Source: a virus
Direction: 5' to 3' (one strand)
DNA length: 44,272 nt
Virus record (IMG/VR): IMGVR_UViG_3300032265_000123
Coordinates: 1 to 44,272 of that record
Below the pieces are notes generated by a model, which saw nothing but the letters and a program-made list of their open reading frames with translations, was not told where the DNA came from and did no database searches. A program made the position numbers and the translations under genes. Positions 6,670-16,718 of the stretch are shown here, one piece after another (position 1 is the first letter of the stretch; each line of letters begins with the position of its first letter).

Positions 6670-8991
6670 ATGGAAGATTCAGATTACGGCTCAGTTGTAG
6701 AAGATGCCCCAAAAGGGGATTCTCCTGCGCCTTCTGCGGCTTCTAATGAACCTGCGGCCTCTTCAGGCCCATCAGATGCTCAAATCCTTGCTTTTGTTGA
6801 AGCAAACATTGATAACCCTGCTTTAATTGCTGAGACAGCGGCGCAATATGGCGTTTCTGTTGCTGACTTATCTCGTGCAACTGGATATGACACAGCTACT
6901 GTTTCCAATTATCTTCAGCAAGCAGATGTTGCTCCATCTACTTCAGCAACAACTTCTACACCTTCTGTAGGAACACAAACTTCCGAGCCTCCTATATCAA
7001 AAGATATTTTAGAGCCAACGGCCAAACCTGTTGAGCCACCTACAAAACCTATTGATGAGCCTCCCAAGCCTGTTGTTGAGCCTCCAAGGCCTACACCAAT
7101 TGTTGATACAAATGTAAATACTCCAAAAGCATTAACTACTGATGTAACACAACCTCTTCCTGTACTGCCAATACTTACTGATTATCAAGGTCATCAATAT
7201 GACGGTGCAGTAGTATTAAATTTGGCTCAACAACTTGCACAAAACGCAGGATCAATGAGTGGCGGTGTATTCCAAACCAAACATGAAAGCATTGGCTTTG
7301 ATGCCAGCGAAGCAGATAAATTATTAGGTAGGTCGGCCACATCATCTGAGCAAGTGCTATTGGATATGGCGCGTCAAATGATCCAAAATGGCGTGACTGA
7401 TTTAAAACAGTTACAAGCAAAAGACATAACCACAACTGGTCAGGTGATGGATTATGGTAATGGTAAATTTTATGTAAGTTATGCGCTTGATCCAAATGAT
7501 CCTGAAAGCAATAGAGTTAGAGAAATTACTCCACAAGAAGCGTCAAGAATTAAAACTGAACAAATTCTTGGTGATTCTGAAAACGGCCCATCTACTCGTC
7601 AAACCATTGAGGGTATTGTTACGGGGAAAGGCTTGTATTCTGGTGATCAATTATTAACCAAGTCGGATGCTGTCAATAACCCATTGCAATATTACATTGG
7701 CCAAACTTACACTGGTGGTGGTGGGACTAGCTATCAACTGAATTTTGACCCAACAACAGGCAAGTCATTGGTTACTGCAAATGGTTTTTCAACCAGCGAT
7801 GCAGGAACAATAATGCCAATCTTGATGATTGCGTCAAATTTCCTGATGCCCGGCGTTGGCTCCGCGCTCACCAGCACCCTTCTTGATGCTGGCTTGAGTG
7901 AATTTACTTCTCAAATTGTTTCAAAAGCTGTTATCAATGGCGTAACAAGCGGCATCATGGCCGAAGGCTCTGGCGGTCATTTTACTGATGGATTTTTAAA
8001 AGGCTCTATCACTGGCGCAATCTCTGCTGGTGTGGCGCCAATGATTTCCACTGCATTGCCATCAGACCTTCCACCTGCTGTATCAAGCGCCTTAACTAGG
8101 GCTGGAACAGCGGCTGTGACAGCATTGGCAACTGGACAACCTGTAGGTAAGGCAATTGGGACTCAGTTGCTAAACTCTGCTGTTGGTACTGGTCTTGGTG
8201 CTGTAACTGGTGATTTAGGTCTTTCACCTGCTGATGCAAAATTATTAACTTCTGTTTTGACTCCTGTCATAACTCAATTGGCAACCAATGGTAATGTCAA
8301 CAATGCCACCCTAATGAATTCAGTCCTTTTGGCTGGCGCTACTGTGCTTGCAAATTCTGGATCAAATGCTATTGACAAAACAACGGATGTAACCACTGGT
8401 GACAATACAAGTGGCGGTGGATTGAATATGCTTGCACGAGATGCGGCATCTACTGTTGGTACTGGGTTAACTGCGGCGGCTACAGCTAATCAATTGGCGG
8501 GCACATTAAATTCTTTGACCAATACGCCAGCCGCTAAAGTTGACACAACAAAAGCCAATTTGGTTGGCGCATTGAAAACAAATACACCGACGGTTAAAAC
8601 AACAACTACCCCAACAACTAAAACAGCGGCGGCAACGCCTACGGGGTTGCCAACAACAAAGCCAGCAGGATTGCCTACGGGATTACCTACAGGGTTACCA
8701 ACAACAAAAACTGCTGTAGCACCTGCAATACCTGCCGCATTGGTTGCATTAAATACAGCCAAAACAACAACAAAAGCTCCAATAATTGGCCCATTGAACA
8801 CAACACAAAGGTCAATGAATGCAGATCAAGTAGCTCAAGGCAAACCATCTGCCCCACCAACCAAAGTTAGTGTGGCAAACTTAATACCAATTAAAAAATT
8901 GCCACCTAAAAACGTGGGCACTAAAATACCAACACCTGCAAACAAAATGGCACAGTTGCCAGCAGTCTTGAATACGAAGAAAATGGGGTAA
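6670..8991 (+). CDS. Large low-complexity virion protein, possible ejection protein, 773 aa
   Basis: I chose the ATG at 6670, nine bases after AAAGG. An upstream TTG would overlap the previous gene and gives no conserved residues. The N-terminus is acidic. A Pro-rich region (about residues 80-150, PPTKPIDEPPKP) follows. Residues about 375-520 are Ala/Gly/Ile-rich and hydrophobic (MPILMIASNFLMPGVGSALT). The C-terminus has Thr/Pro/Lys repeats including GLPTGLPTG. Long amphipathic Ala/Gly-rich segments occur in internal virion proteins that leave the head before the DNA and cross the envelope. That role is an inference; no enzymatic domain is visible. Confidence 0.6.
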   Translation: MEDSDYGSVVEDAPKGDSPAPSAASNEPAASSGPSDAQILAFVEANIDNPALIAETAAQYGVSVADLSRATGYDTATVSNYLQQADVAPSTSATTSTPSVGTQTSEPPISKDILEPTAKPVEPPTKPIDEPPKPVVEPPRPTPIVDTNVNTPKALTTDVTQPLPVLPILTDYQGHQYDGAVVLNLAQQLAQNAGSMSGGVFQTKHESIGFDASEADKLLGRSATSSEQVLLDMARQMIQNGVTDLKQLQAKDITTTGQVMDYGNGKFYVSYALDPNDPESNRVREITPQEASRIKTEQILGDSENGPSTRQTIEGIVTGKGLYSGDQLLTKSDAVNNPLQYYIGQTYTGGGGTSYQLNFDPTTGKSLVTANGFSTSDAGTIMPILMIASNFLMPGVGSALTSTLLDAGLSEFTSQIVSKAVINGVTSGIMAEGSGGHFTDGFLKGSITGAISAGVAPMISTALPSDLPPAVSSALTRAGTAAVTALATGQPVGKAIGTQLLNSAVGTGLGAVTGDLGLSPADAKLLTSVLTPVITQLATNGNVNNATLMNSVLLAGATVLANSGSNAIDKTTDVTTGDNTSGGGLNMLARDAASTVGTGLTAAATANQLAGTLNSLTNTPAAKVDTTKANLVGALKTNTPTVKTTTTPTTKTAAATPTGLPTTKPAGLPTGLPTGLPTTKTAVAPAIPAALVALNTAKTTTKAPIIGPLNTTQRSMNADQVAQGKPSAPPTKVSVANLIPIKKLPPKNVGTKIPTPANKMAQLPAVLNTKKMG

Positions 8992-8994
8992 ATC

Positions 8995-11901
8995 ATGGCA
9001 AGAACAGTACGCAACCCTCTTGAGTTAAGAACGCCCGTGCGAACAATTAGTTCGGTGATGCGTAATGCACCTCGTGAGAAATACAGACCCAACCAAGTTG
9101 ACTTTGGTCGTCCAGAACAAGGTGATCAAGGCTTTCAAAATTTTCAAGGCATTCAAAATAATTTAGGTAATTTAACCTCTGTTGCTCGACCACCTCGTGG
9201 AACAACTGGGGGTAATGCTCCAGTGGCAAGTGTACAAACAAGCGCAAGCAAAGCGCCACAAGCCAATCGTACCGTCACGTCAACAATCAAGACGCCTGCC
9301 GCAAAAACATTGACTGCGGCAAAACCTGTTGCGGCAAAGACGACTACTTTTAAACCAACGGCGGCTAAAACAACTATAACGGCTAAAGCTCCTGTTGCCG
9401 CAAAGACAATTACAACAAAGGCGCCTGTTGCGGCCAAGACAACAACTCCCGTTGTCCCAAAAACGGTTACTACAACTCCAGTAAAAACAACAGCAAATTC
9501 AACTAATCCATTGACCAGCGTATTAAAAAATGCGGCTGTTGGTGCTGGTGCCGCTACGTTGATTAACAGTTTGGTTAATAAGACTCCAACGCCTTCTTCT
9601 AAGCCACCGTCAACACCTTCAATTCCTAGCAAGCCAGTTGGAATTCCATCTACGGTTACAAAGCCTCCAGTCGTTCCAACGTCTGTTGTTAAACCGCCTG
9701 TTACACCAACAAAGACAACATCCTCTTTGCCTTCTACAGCGGTTAAAGCGGCGACAGGCGCTCTTACTGCAAAAGGCCTTACAGGTACTACAGATAAGCA
9801 ATTGACCGACGAGCAAATTCAAGCTGAGTTAGATCGTGCAAAAACAGAAGAAGGGCCAATTGGTTTGCCAGAGGGTGCTGAATTACAGCCAGACGGTACT
9901 TACACGGTTACTGCCAATGGCATGGTTACAACTTATGACAAAAACGGGAATATGCTTGGAGCTGAAGCCGATCCTAGTGAATTAACAACTTGGAACGATC
10001 CAGACACAGGTTTAACTTGGAATAAAGGCCCAGATGGCGAATGGACTCAAGAGGGTTTAGGGTCTTCTGACAATCTAACAACTTGGAACGATCCAGATAC
10101 GGGATTGACTTGGAATTTAGGAGCCGATGGTCAATGGACTCAGGAGGGTTTTGATTCTTCCTCTAATGCTGTAACAACTTGGAGTGACCCAGATACAGGA
10201 TTTACATGGAACCTTGGCGCTGACGGACAGTGGACGCAAGAGGGTTTTGATGGCACTTCTGGTTCTAATGGCGTAGATAACGTAGTCAACGTAGATAATG
10301 TAAATAATGTAAATAATGTAGATAATGTTAGCAACAGCGGCGGTAATAATAACAGTGATGATTCTGAAGCCAAACGTGGTGGATCAATCCACTTCAAAAA
10401 TGGTGCTCCTCGTTTTGCTACTGCTGGCTCTGTTAATCCAAGCGCATATTCAGACACAACTGAAAAAGTTCAACCTTTTCAAAATGTTGGTTTTAATTAC
10501 ACCGAAAATGCAAACGGCCCAATAACTGGAAGTCAATCTTTGTATAAAGGAAGCGCTCCTTATAACCCAACTTATTTAAGTTCACCAAGCTCAACAGCAT
10601 CCGATATTCCCGAAGGTCAAGGCACAGGACTTGATTTTATGCCAGAAGGATGGCCTGATGGTTTTACAGACAATGGTGATGGAACAGCCACTCGTATTGA
10701 GGACAACGGCGGCACAACAACTATTGATTCTGGTAGCAATATTATTTTTACAACTGATGCTAGTGGCAATGTTTCTCAACCCGCAAGCACTGATCCTGCT
10801 GTTTCTAATGGGCCTGCTATTTCTGATAATGGAAATGGGACTTTTAGTTACTATGATGGTGATCAATATGTAACTGCGGACTCAGAAACAGGTGCCGAGA
10901 TATCTCGCACTGATTCAAATGGACAAATTATTGGCGCTGGGGATTTAAATACGCCCGCTCCAGTTGGTTCCATAACATCTACTGGAGGTGGACAAGATAC
11001 AGGTTTTGCAAAGCTCAATGCGCAAAATCAAGGCAATCAATCAGACCAAAACGGTGTTTTTAATTCTTTATTAAATGCGGTTAAAAACAATCCAGCACTT
11101 GCTGGTGGTGCTGTTGGTGCATTGCTTTCATCCTTTATGGATCAATCTGGAGGAGGCTCTTCCACCAATACGCCTGTAGACATTTCTCAGTTGACAAAGT
11201 TTGATCCTCGCACAACTGACTTTGGTGCAGGCATGGTCGGTGGCCGCACAGGTACTGGTAGCCCATTGGTTTCATATTCTGACTATGCAGAAGGCTACGG
11301 TGACGAGACACCCGATGATCGTTTGTACTCAGACCTTGGTATTTCTGGATATCTCAGGGAGCCTGACATGAATAACTATAGAGATAAAAACGGTAGTCTC
11401 ACAGATCAATCTGGAAATCTTGTTGATGAATATGGCAATTTGTTAGATGACAATTCTAATGATGAAACCGTAGAAACGTCTGAGGAGCCAACAATGGCGT
11501 CTGGCGGTACAACTCACTATACATTTGGTCGAGTAATCAATCCATCGGATAATCTCAATATCAACCTGAAAATGGGTGGGCTGTCACAGGCTTACACGGC
11601 TCACAGTCATCAAACCAATCCAGTAATTGACAATCGTGTAGATTTCCGCCAAGGCTCTGCTGTCAATGGCGCAGGCGATGGCCAATCAGACGACATTCCA
11701 GCGTGGTTGGCTGATGGTGAGTATGTTATGGATGCCGAATTGGTTTCCATGTTAGGCAACGGTTCAAACAAGGCTGGTGCAAAGATTCTTGATAAATTCC
11801 GCGAGGAGGTTCGTTCTCACAAAAGAAGCGCCCCCCTTGGTAAAATACCCCCAAAGGCTAAGTCGCCTTTGAACTACCTGAAGGAGTCTCTAAATGGCTG
11901 A
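8995..11901 (+). CDS. Large modular virion protein with Lys/Thr/Ala tail and WND repeats, 968 aa
   Basis: Four regions can be seen. Residues about 95-170 are a basic Ala/Lys/Thr low-complexity stretch (KAPVAAKTITTKAPVAAKTT), like histone H1 tails. Residues about 330-420 hold three copies of a 31-32 residue repeat of the form TTWNDPDTGLTWNLGADGQW, at 9982, 10075 and 10171. An Asn/Val/Asp-rich linker (VDNVNNVNNVDNV) follows. The last 100 residues (GDGQSDDIPAWLADGEYVMD, GNGSNKAGAKILD) form a conserved C-terminal domain seen in many environmental phage proteins. KRGGSIHF and SGGTTHYTF echo the Gly-Gly motif in other proteins here. It is likely an internal or ejected protein; the function is unknown. 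Confidence 0.65.
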   Translation: MARTVRNPLELRTPVRTISSVMRNAPREKYRPNQVDFGRPEQGDQGFQNFQGIQNNLGNLTSVARPPRGTTGGNAPVASVQTSASKAPQANRTVTSTIKTPAAKTLTAAKPVAAKTTTFKPTAAKTTITAKAPVAAKTITTKAPVAAKTTTPVVPKTVTTTPVKTTANSTNPLTSVLKNAAVGAGAATLINSLVNKTPTPSSKPPSTPSIPSKPVGIPSTVTKPPVVPTSVVKPPVTPTKTTSSLPSTAVKAATGALTAKGLTGTTDKQLTDEQIQAELDRAKTEEGPIGLPEGAELQPDGTYTVTANGMVTTYDKNGNMLGAEADPSELTTWNDPDTGLTWNKGPDGEWTQEGLGSSDNLTTWNDPDTGLTWNLGADGQWTQEGFDSSSNAVTTWSDPDTGFTWNLGADGQWTQEGFDGTSGSNGVDNVVNVDNVNNVNNVDNVSNSGGNNNSDDSEAKRGGSIHFKNGAPRFATAGSVNPSAYSDTTEKVQPFQNVGFNYTENANGPITGSQSLYKGSAPYNPTYLSSPSSTASDIPEGQGTGLDFMPEGWPDGFTDNGDGTATRIEDNGGTTTIDSGSNIIFTTDASGNVSQPASTDPAVSNGPAISDNGNGTFSYYDGDQYVTADSETGAEISRTDSNGQIIGAGDLNTPAPVGSITSTGGGQDTGFAKLNAQNQGNQSDQNGVFNSLLNAVKNNPALAGGAVGALLSSFMDQSGGGSSTNTPVDISQLTKFDPRTTDFGAGMVGGRTGTGSPLVSYSDYAEGYGDETPDDRLYSDLGISGYLREPDMNNYRDKNGSLTDQSGNLVDEYGNLLDDNSNDETVETSEEPTMASGGTTHYTFGRVINPSDNLNINLKMGGLSQAYTAHSHQTNPVIDNRVDFRQGSAVNGAGDGQSDDIPAWLADGEYVMDAELVSMLGNGSNKAGAKILDKFREEVRSHKRSAPLGKIPPKAKSPLNYLKESLNG

Positions 11902-12898
11902 TCTATTCCAAGGCTCGGCACTGCCTGACATAACTGAGACCACTCAGAAAGAACAAACCGCCCCCCAGTTTTATACTGACTATCTCCAAGACATTGCCAA
12001 CTTGGGTCAAAGCGCCGTCCAACAGGGCGGTGTCGCAGGTTTTAGCCCACTGCAACAGCAAGCCCTTCAGATGGCCCCCAATCTGGCATTTTCAGGCACG
12101 GGTTCATTAGGACAGGCTAGTCAGATGTTCACAGGCGCAGGCGGCACAGCCACTCCTGAGATTGTTCAGGGTTACATGAACCCTTACACGAGCAATGTTG
12201 TGGATGAAATGGGTCGATTGACACAAAGAAATGTCAATGAAAATATACTTCCAGCATTAGGTGGTGCGGGGGTAGGTACTGGGCAGTTTGGCTCACAACG
12301 CCAACAACAAATTACTGGAAACACACTTAGAGACATTCAGAGTGACTTATTGGGTAGACAATACACAGCCCTTAACACTGGTTATGACACGGCTACAAAA
12401 AATGCTCAAGCGGATTTACAACGACAATTGCAAGCTGGCCAAGGGTTGACTCAGTTAGGTCAAGAGCAATACCAAACAGGCACAGGCGGATTGAATACAC
12501 TGTTCAACATGGGTGCCAATGAGCAAAAGTTGGGTCAAGCTACGTTGGATTATCCAATGATTCAGGCTCAGAACTATGCTAAGTTGATGACTGGCCAAAA
12601 CATTCCAACGGGTTCAATTACGCAGACCACGGGGCCGGGCACGCAAGGCCAATACGGTCTTAGCCCAGCCCAACAAATTGCTTCATTGGGTTCTATCCTT
12701 GCCTCGTATACTGGGAATACAGATGCTGTAAATGCCATCAAAGCTGGTACAGACGTTTTGCCGGGTAAAAAAGTTGCAGGAGGTGGCGCGGTAATGATGG
12801 CCAATGGTGGAAGTTTGCAAAGCTCAATGCCATCCGAGGCCGCATATCACGATGGTCAGGGTAATTATTATGACGAACACGGCTATTTAGTGGGGTAA
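11894..12898 (+). CDS. Internal virion protein candidate, Gln-rich, 334 aa
   Basis: The product is Gln/Gly/Ala-rich and helical. YTDYLQDIANLGQSAVQ and GFSPLQQQALQMAPNL stand near the N-terminus, YMNPYTSNVVDEM and GVGTGQFGSQRQQQI in the middle, and AGGGAVMMANGGSLQ near the C-terminus. I associate this pattern with a family found beside ejection proteins in environmental podoviruses. The start overlaps the end of the previous gene by eight bases. No enzymatic motif is visible. The Gly-Gly motif near the end is shared with the neighbours. Confidence 0.65.
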   Translation: MADLFQGSALPDITETTQKEQTAPQFYTDYLQDIANLGQSAVQQGGVAGFSPLQQQALQMAPNLAFSGTGSLGQASQMFTGAGGTATPEIVQGYMNPYTSNVVDEMGRLTQRNVNENILPALGGAGVGTGQFGSQRQQQITGNTLRDIQSDLLGRQYTALNTGYDTATKNAQADLQRQLQAGQGLTQLGQEQYQTGTGGLNTLFNMGANEQKLGQATLDYPMIQAQNYAKLMTGQNIPTGSITQTTGPGTQGQYGLSPAQQIASLGSILASYTGNTDAVNAIKAGTDVLPGKKVAGGGAVMMANGGSLQSSMPSEAAYHDGQGNYYDEHGYLVG

Positions 12899-12901
12899 TA
12901 A

Positions 12902-14725
12902 ATGATTGCACAACAACCACAAGGCGGTTTAAGCCAAGTATCTCAGCCTCCACAGGCTAAACCTTCTGCTTTGCCGCAGGACAAATCTGCGCAAAAAACA
13001 GATCAGTCTGCTGATGCTGATCGCATTGCCGCTGAACAAATAGCCGCTCAAGATGCGCCGTTTGATGCTAACAAAGAAATTGCAAACCTCAACAAAGGCC
13101 GCCAACAATTGGATGCACAAATCCAAAAGATGCAACAGGCTTTAACAAAACGAACCACTTTAAATTACGATCCTGCCTTATTGGCTATGGGTATTGGTTT
13201 GGCGCAACCAACAAAAACTGGAAATTTTGTTGAGGCTTTAGGCCAAGGTTTTGGCGCCTATCACAAAGCAAATGTAGGTGAGCAGGAACGTCAACAAGGT
13301 GTTGATACCCAACAGCTTGAGCTAATGATGAAGCGTCAACAACTTCAACAAAAATTGGCTGGTTCTGCAATGCTTCAAAATTTGGGTGGCCCACAGGGTA
13401 ACACCCCCATGCCATCACAGGCTCCCGCTGGCGGCGCTCCATTAGGTGGACTGGCTGTTCCTGCTGGTGGTGCTCCAATGGGTGGCGCTCCTGTTGGTGC
13501 TCCTCCAACTGCTGGTATGCCCCCGAGTCGACCCGGCCTCCCAACCACGGTCACAGGCTTTGCACCTATTGGTCGCAGAGAACTTGTTGCTGGCCAACAA
13601 ATTGGCGACCCAGACACAGAAAAGTTTTTGTTCAACCTTCAAAAGGCTGAAGTCGAAGCCAAAAAAGCGGCAGACGCTGGTTTTACTGAGGTCACAATTC
13701 CTTACAGTGACAAAAAAGTCAAGGTTCGCACTGAGGTAGCGGATGCATTTTTTGATGCCGCACGTCAAGCCGCCATTACTGGCAATGAACAAATTCTTAT
13801 TCGCTTCATGGCCCAAAACGGCATGATTTCTCCAATTGGCAAAAAGAATATTAAAGGCGAAACAGAGTACGAAAGACCAATGTCTCCACAGGAGGAGGCC
13901 GCAAGCAAAGTTGGCATGGAAGAAACCCAACGCGAACGCTCCAAGGCTTCTGAGGCTCGTGGAACTGCTGTTCTTTCTCGTGGAGAAAATGCTCCGCTTA
14001 TGGAGGCATTGGCCAATGATGTGCTTAGTTTGACTGAATCAAATACCAAAGCATTTAATTTAATGCAAAACGCAACGGTTCGTGATGCTATGTTGCGTGC
14101 TATTGAGCAAGGTGCATCGGCAACCGCTGGCCCAGTTACAGTGTCATTGAATTTACCTGTTCGCGTAATGTTGCAAGGAAACAAAGAGTATCAGTTGACT
14201 AAAGATGATATTGCGGCATTGCAGTTGTTCCAACAAAAGCAGTCTGCAATTACGGCAGAAATGCGTAAGATGGCCAGAAGCCCCGGCGAGGGCGCCACAG
14301 ACAGAGCCGAAGGCCAGTTATACGCCGCAATTGGTGTACTCCCAACCGACTCAGCCAAAGTGCTGGCGCTCAAGTCAGAGGCCATGATTCAACGTGCTCG
14401 TTACGACGCTCGAGCCGCAGAGTTGTATGCCAAGTTTCAAGAAGAAAATCCAAACAAATCATTTACATACTTTCAACACAACAATCCAGAATTTAAAGAA
14501 CTGCAAAAGAATTACATTCGCACACTCAATGAGATGCGTGACAAGAATGCAGACACCCTTAGAACATCGCCAAAAATTCCTACGCCTTCTGGTCAAGCGG
14601 CAGGGCAGTCTAGTGGTGCATCGTCTGGAAAAGAAAAAGTTATCAACGGTACAATTTGGGTGCAAAAACCCGATCCATCAAATCCAAATAAATTTATTTG
14701 GGAAAACACTGGAAGGAAACCGTAA
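12902..14725 (+). CDS. Large helical virion protein, probable ejection protein, 607 aa
   Basis: A Gln/Pro/Ala-rich N-terminus precedes a coiled-coil segment (about residues 60-85, NKGRQQLDAQIQKMQQAL) and the motif NYDPALLAMGIGLAQPTKTG. Residues about 165-215 form a Gly/Ala/Pro tract, and the rest is helical and charged to the end. The layout of helix, low-complexity hinge and long helix matches internal proteins of short-tailed phages. A one-base overlap (TAATG) leads into the lysozyme-like gene. The assignment rests on composition and context. Confidence 0.6.
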   Translation: MIAQQPQGGLSQVSQPPQAKPSALPQDKSAQKTDQSADADRIAAEQIAAQDAPFDANKEIANLNKGRQQLDAQIQKMQQALTKRTTLNYDPALLAMGIGLAQPTKTGNFVEALGQGFGAYHKANVGEQERQQGVDTQQLELMMKRQQLQQKLAGSAMLQNLGGPQGNTPMPSQAPAGGAPLGGLAVPAGGAPMGGAPVGAPPTAGMPPSRPGLPTTVTGFAPIGRRELVAGQQIGDPDTEKFLFNLQKAEVEAKKAADAGFTEVTIPYSDKKVKVRTEVADAFFDAARQAAITGNEQILIRFMAQNGMISPIGKKNIKGETEYERPMSPQEEAASKVGMEETQRERSKASEARGTAVLSRGENAPLMEALANDVLSLTESNTKAFNLMQNATVRDAMLRAIEQGASATAGPVTVSLNLPVRVMLQGNKEYQLTKDDIAALQLFQQKQSAITAEMRKMARSPGEGATDRAEGQLYAAIGVLPTDSAKVLALKSEAMIQRARYDARAAELYAKFQEENPNKSFTYFQHNNPEFKELQKNYIRTLNEMRDKNADTLRTSPKIPTPSGQAAGQSSGASSGKEKVINGTIWVQKPDPSNPNKFIWENTGRKP

Positions 14726-16485
14726 TGTCTGTCGCTGAAGAGAATAACAACCCCGGCAACATTCGTCCCCCAAAGGGCATGACCTATAAAGGTCAAATTG
14801 GCATTGATGATCGAGGCTTTGCTATTTTCCAAAACTATGCCGATGGTCGCAACGCACTAATTCACGACATTCAAGTCAAACAAAAAAACGGCATCAAAAC
14901 TCCTCACGATTTTATTGATAAATATACCCCAGCAGGACAAGAGAACAAAGAAGAAAGTCGAGACAATTACAAAATTGGTATGGCTGGACACCTTGGTTTA
15001 AAGAGTACCAATGAACCTTTTCCAGAAAATTCAGCAGAAAAAATTGCTGATTTTATTGAACAATTTGAAAGCGGAAAAACACCAAATCAAGCCCAGCAGG
15101 CCACGGCTAATCCTAATGATCCATTTGCAGGCGGTGTGCCCCTTGCAGATAGGGCGCGTGAGAATACAACAACTGAAAACACAACTGATGCCACTACTCC
15201 AGTTGAAGAAGTTGTAAGTCCATTAGGCGGAGCGGCTGTAGGTGCTGGTTCAGCTTCATTGCTTCAGGTTCCCTTTGAGCCTCAGATGCCAGCCAAGGCT
15301 CCAGACTTAACAACTCTTCAAGATGCCGCAGACAAAGCCAAGCGCCGTGCAGACATTGCCCAAAATCGACTTGGCTCTCGCGTCAACAGCGCCATGCCAA
15401 TTGAGGGCGGTACAGACCTTGCCACATTAGAGGCGGAGTACAAACGCTCTCAATTTGCGTTGGAAAGAGCCGAAAAGGAACTACAAGCGGCTGTGGCGGC
15501 TCAAAAAGCCAAAGTGGCATCTGCGCCTGTAATAACCCCTCCAAGCGCCCCAGCGGCTGGTTCTATGGCCTCCGCAACGCCTTCTGCGCCTGAGATCATT
15601 ACCGATCCCAATATGCCATCTACAGATCAACACACTCGCGCCATTCAAGGTACGACTGTTGACGATGTAACTGGACGAGCGCGTCAGACAACTTATAACG
15701 AGCGAACCTCACAAATTGCCCGCAATGAAGCCAATCAACAGCAGACTTTGCAGGCTCTCGGCCAGCAAGGCATTATTGATCCAAAAAAGGCTATGGCAAT
15801 GACCGAGGGTATCAGCGGATCAACACCTAGCGGTGTACTGGTAAACCCTGACCTTGCTGGTGAAAAACAACTTGAGCAAGAGCTTGAGCAAAAAACAATT
15901 GCAGATAAAGCCGCTCAAGATCGATTGGCCCAACAGCAAGAGATGGATCGACTTAAAAACGAAAGATCATTTGCGGCTCAAAAAAATAACCAAGCGCAAA
16001 CGGCATTTAATCAAGCTCAAAGGGCCAAGACTTCTGGCGTTACTCGTGCCCAAACAGCGGCAGAAACTGCATCGGATCGAGCCATTGCCGCCAAACAAGA
16101 TTTACAGGCTGGGCAAGCGCTTGCAAAAACAGCACCTAGTGGGTTAAATAGACCGCTAGAGGTTACTGGTGTAAAGGCTGGTAAGGCAGGTATGACAGGA
16201 CGCGCCATTGTGGGTGGCCTTGGTGGTTTACAGGCCGCTAGAGGCATCAATGAATTGGCCAGTATTCCTTTGCAGGAATTGATCCAGCGTTTTAATTCTG
16301 GAGATCGTAGCCCTGAATTGATGCAAGCCCTCCAACAGGCGGCTGGTGCCACTGCTCAAACAGGTTTTGGCGCGGCGGCTACGTTACCAGTAATGGGGCC
16401 TAAAACAGCGCGCCTTAAAGGCGCTGGTGTTCTTGGATCATTAGGAATGGGTGCTTATCAAGGATTTAAAGCAGTAACCGAATAA
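14725..16485 (+). CDS. Virion protein with lysozyme-like N-terminus, 586 aa
   Basis: The ATG at 14725 overlaps the previous TAA by one base. An in-frame upstream ATG at 14698 would run into the preceding gene. Residues 1-120 contain NNNPGNIRPPKG, GFAIFQNYADGRNALIHDI and YTPAGQENKEESRDNY. These are the hallmarks of a lysozyme-like fold found in structural proteins that open peptidoglycan during DNA entry. The rest is Ala/Gln/Lys-rich coiled coil and low complexity, with a hydrophobic Gly/Ala region at the C-terminus. It is the last gene before a terminator. No catalytic Glu can be fixed without an alignment. Confidence 0.7.
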   Translation: MSVAEENNNPGNIRPPKGMTYKGQIGIDDRGFAIFQNYADGRNALIHDIQVKQKNGIKTPHDFIDKYTPAGQENKEESRDNYKIGMAGHLGLKSTNEPFPENSAEKIADFIEQFESGKTPNQAQQATANPNDPFAGGVPLADRARENTTTENTTDATTPVEEVVSPLGGAAVGAGSASLLQVPFEPQMPAKAPDLTTLQDAADKAKRRADIAQNRLGSRVNSAMPIEGGTDLATLEAEYKRSQFALERAEKELQAAVAAQKAKVASAPVITPPSAPAAGSMASATPSAPEIITDPNMPSTDQHTRAIQGTTVDDVTGRARQTTYNERTSQIARNEANQQQTLQALGQQGIIDPKKAMAMTEGISGSTPSGVLVNPDLAGEKQLEQELEQKTIADKAAQDRLAQQQEMDRLKNERSFAAQKNNQAQTAFNQAQRAKTSGVTRAQTAAETASDRAIAAKQDLQAGQALAKTAPSGLNRPLEVTGVKAGKAGMTGRAIVGGLGGLQAARGINELASIPLQELIQRFNSGDRSPELMQALQQAAGATAQTGFGAAATLPVMGPKTARLKGAGVLGSLGMGAYQGFKAVTE

Positions 16486-16509
16486 GGAGCAGTTGCCACT
16501 CTCCCTTTT

Positions 16510-16537
16510 GGCCCCCCTCATCGGGGGGGCTTTTTTT
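16510..16537 (+). terminator. Rho-independent terminator of the late operon
   Basis: A G/C-rich hairpin (arms 16511-16517 and 16524-16530, loop TCATCG) is followed directly by seven T at 16531-16537. It lies 25 bases after the stop of the lysozyme-like virion gene and closes the rightward late operon. The T run is only on the plus strand, so it does not serve the convergent leftward operon. The stop codon of the last leftward gene lies inside the T tract. Confidence 0.9.
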
Positions 16538-16718
16538 ATGCTGATCCGCCAGTAGAAGAGAGTAATAATTGGGTTTGAAAGAAACTCTCTCGAGCCGCCT
16601 CAAACCCATCATCAAAACCTTTTTCGTAAGCCTCTTGTAAGGCCTCTAAAATTTTGGCTTCTGATTGTTCAACGATTTCCCAACTTCTTGATTCATATCG
16701 CTTACTATCTGTACGCAT
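16536..16718 (-). CDS. Small helical protein, 60 aa, end of leftward operon
   Basis: The sequence is charged and helical (SEAKILEALQEAYEKGFDDG, then FEAARESFF). The start follows AAGGA about nine bases upstream. It overlaps the C-terminal part of the preceding 74-residue gene by 73 bases in another frame, so one of the two ends may be wrongly placed. Helices with GFDDGFEAAR are frequent in small phage early proteins. The function is unknown. Confidence 0.5.
   Translation of the reverse strand: MRTDSKRYESRSWEIVEQSEAKILEALQEAYEKGFDDGFEAARESFFQTQLLLSSTGGSA

Noticed and set aside
9153-9632. 159-residue minus-strand frame rich in Val, Ala and Thr, membrane-like
   Set aside because: It mirrors the Ala/Lys/Thr tract of the 968-residue protein. 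Hydrophobic antisense frames are expected there.
9982-10257. Regular repeats that might be a CRISPR array
   Set aside because: The period of 93-96 bases, lack of spacers and a continuous reading frame show protein repeats.
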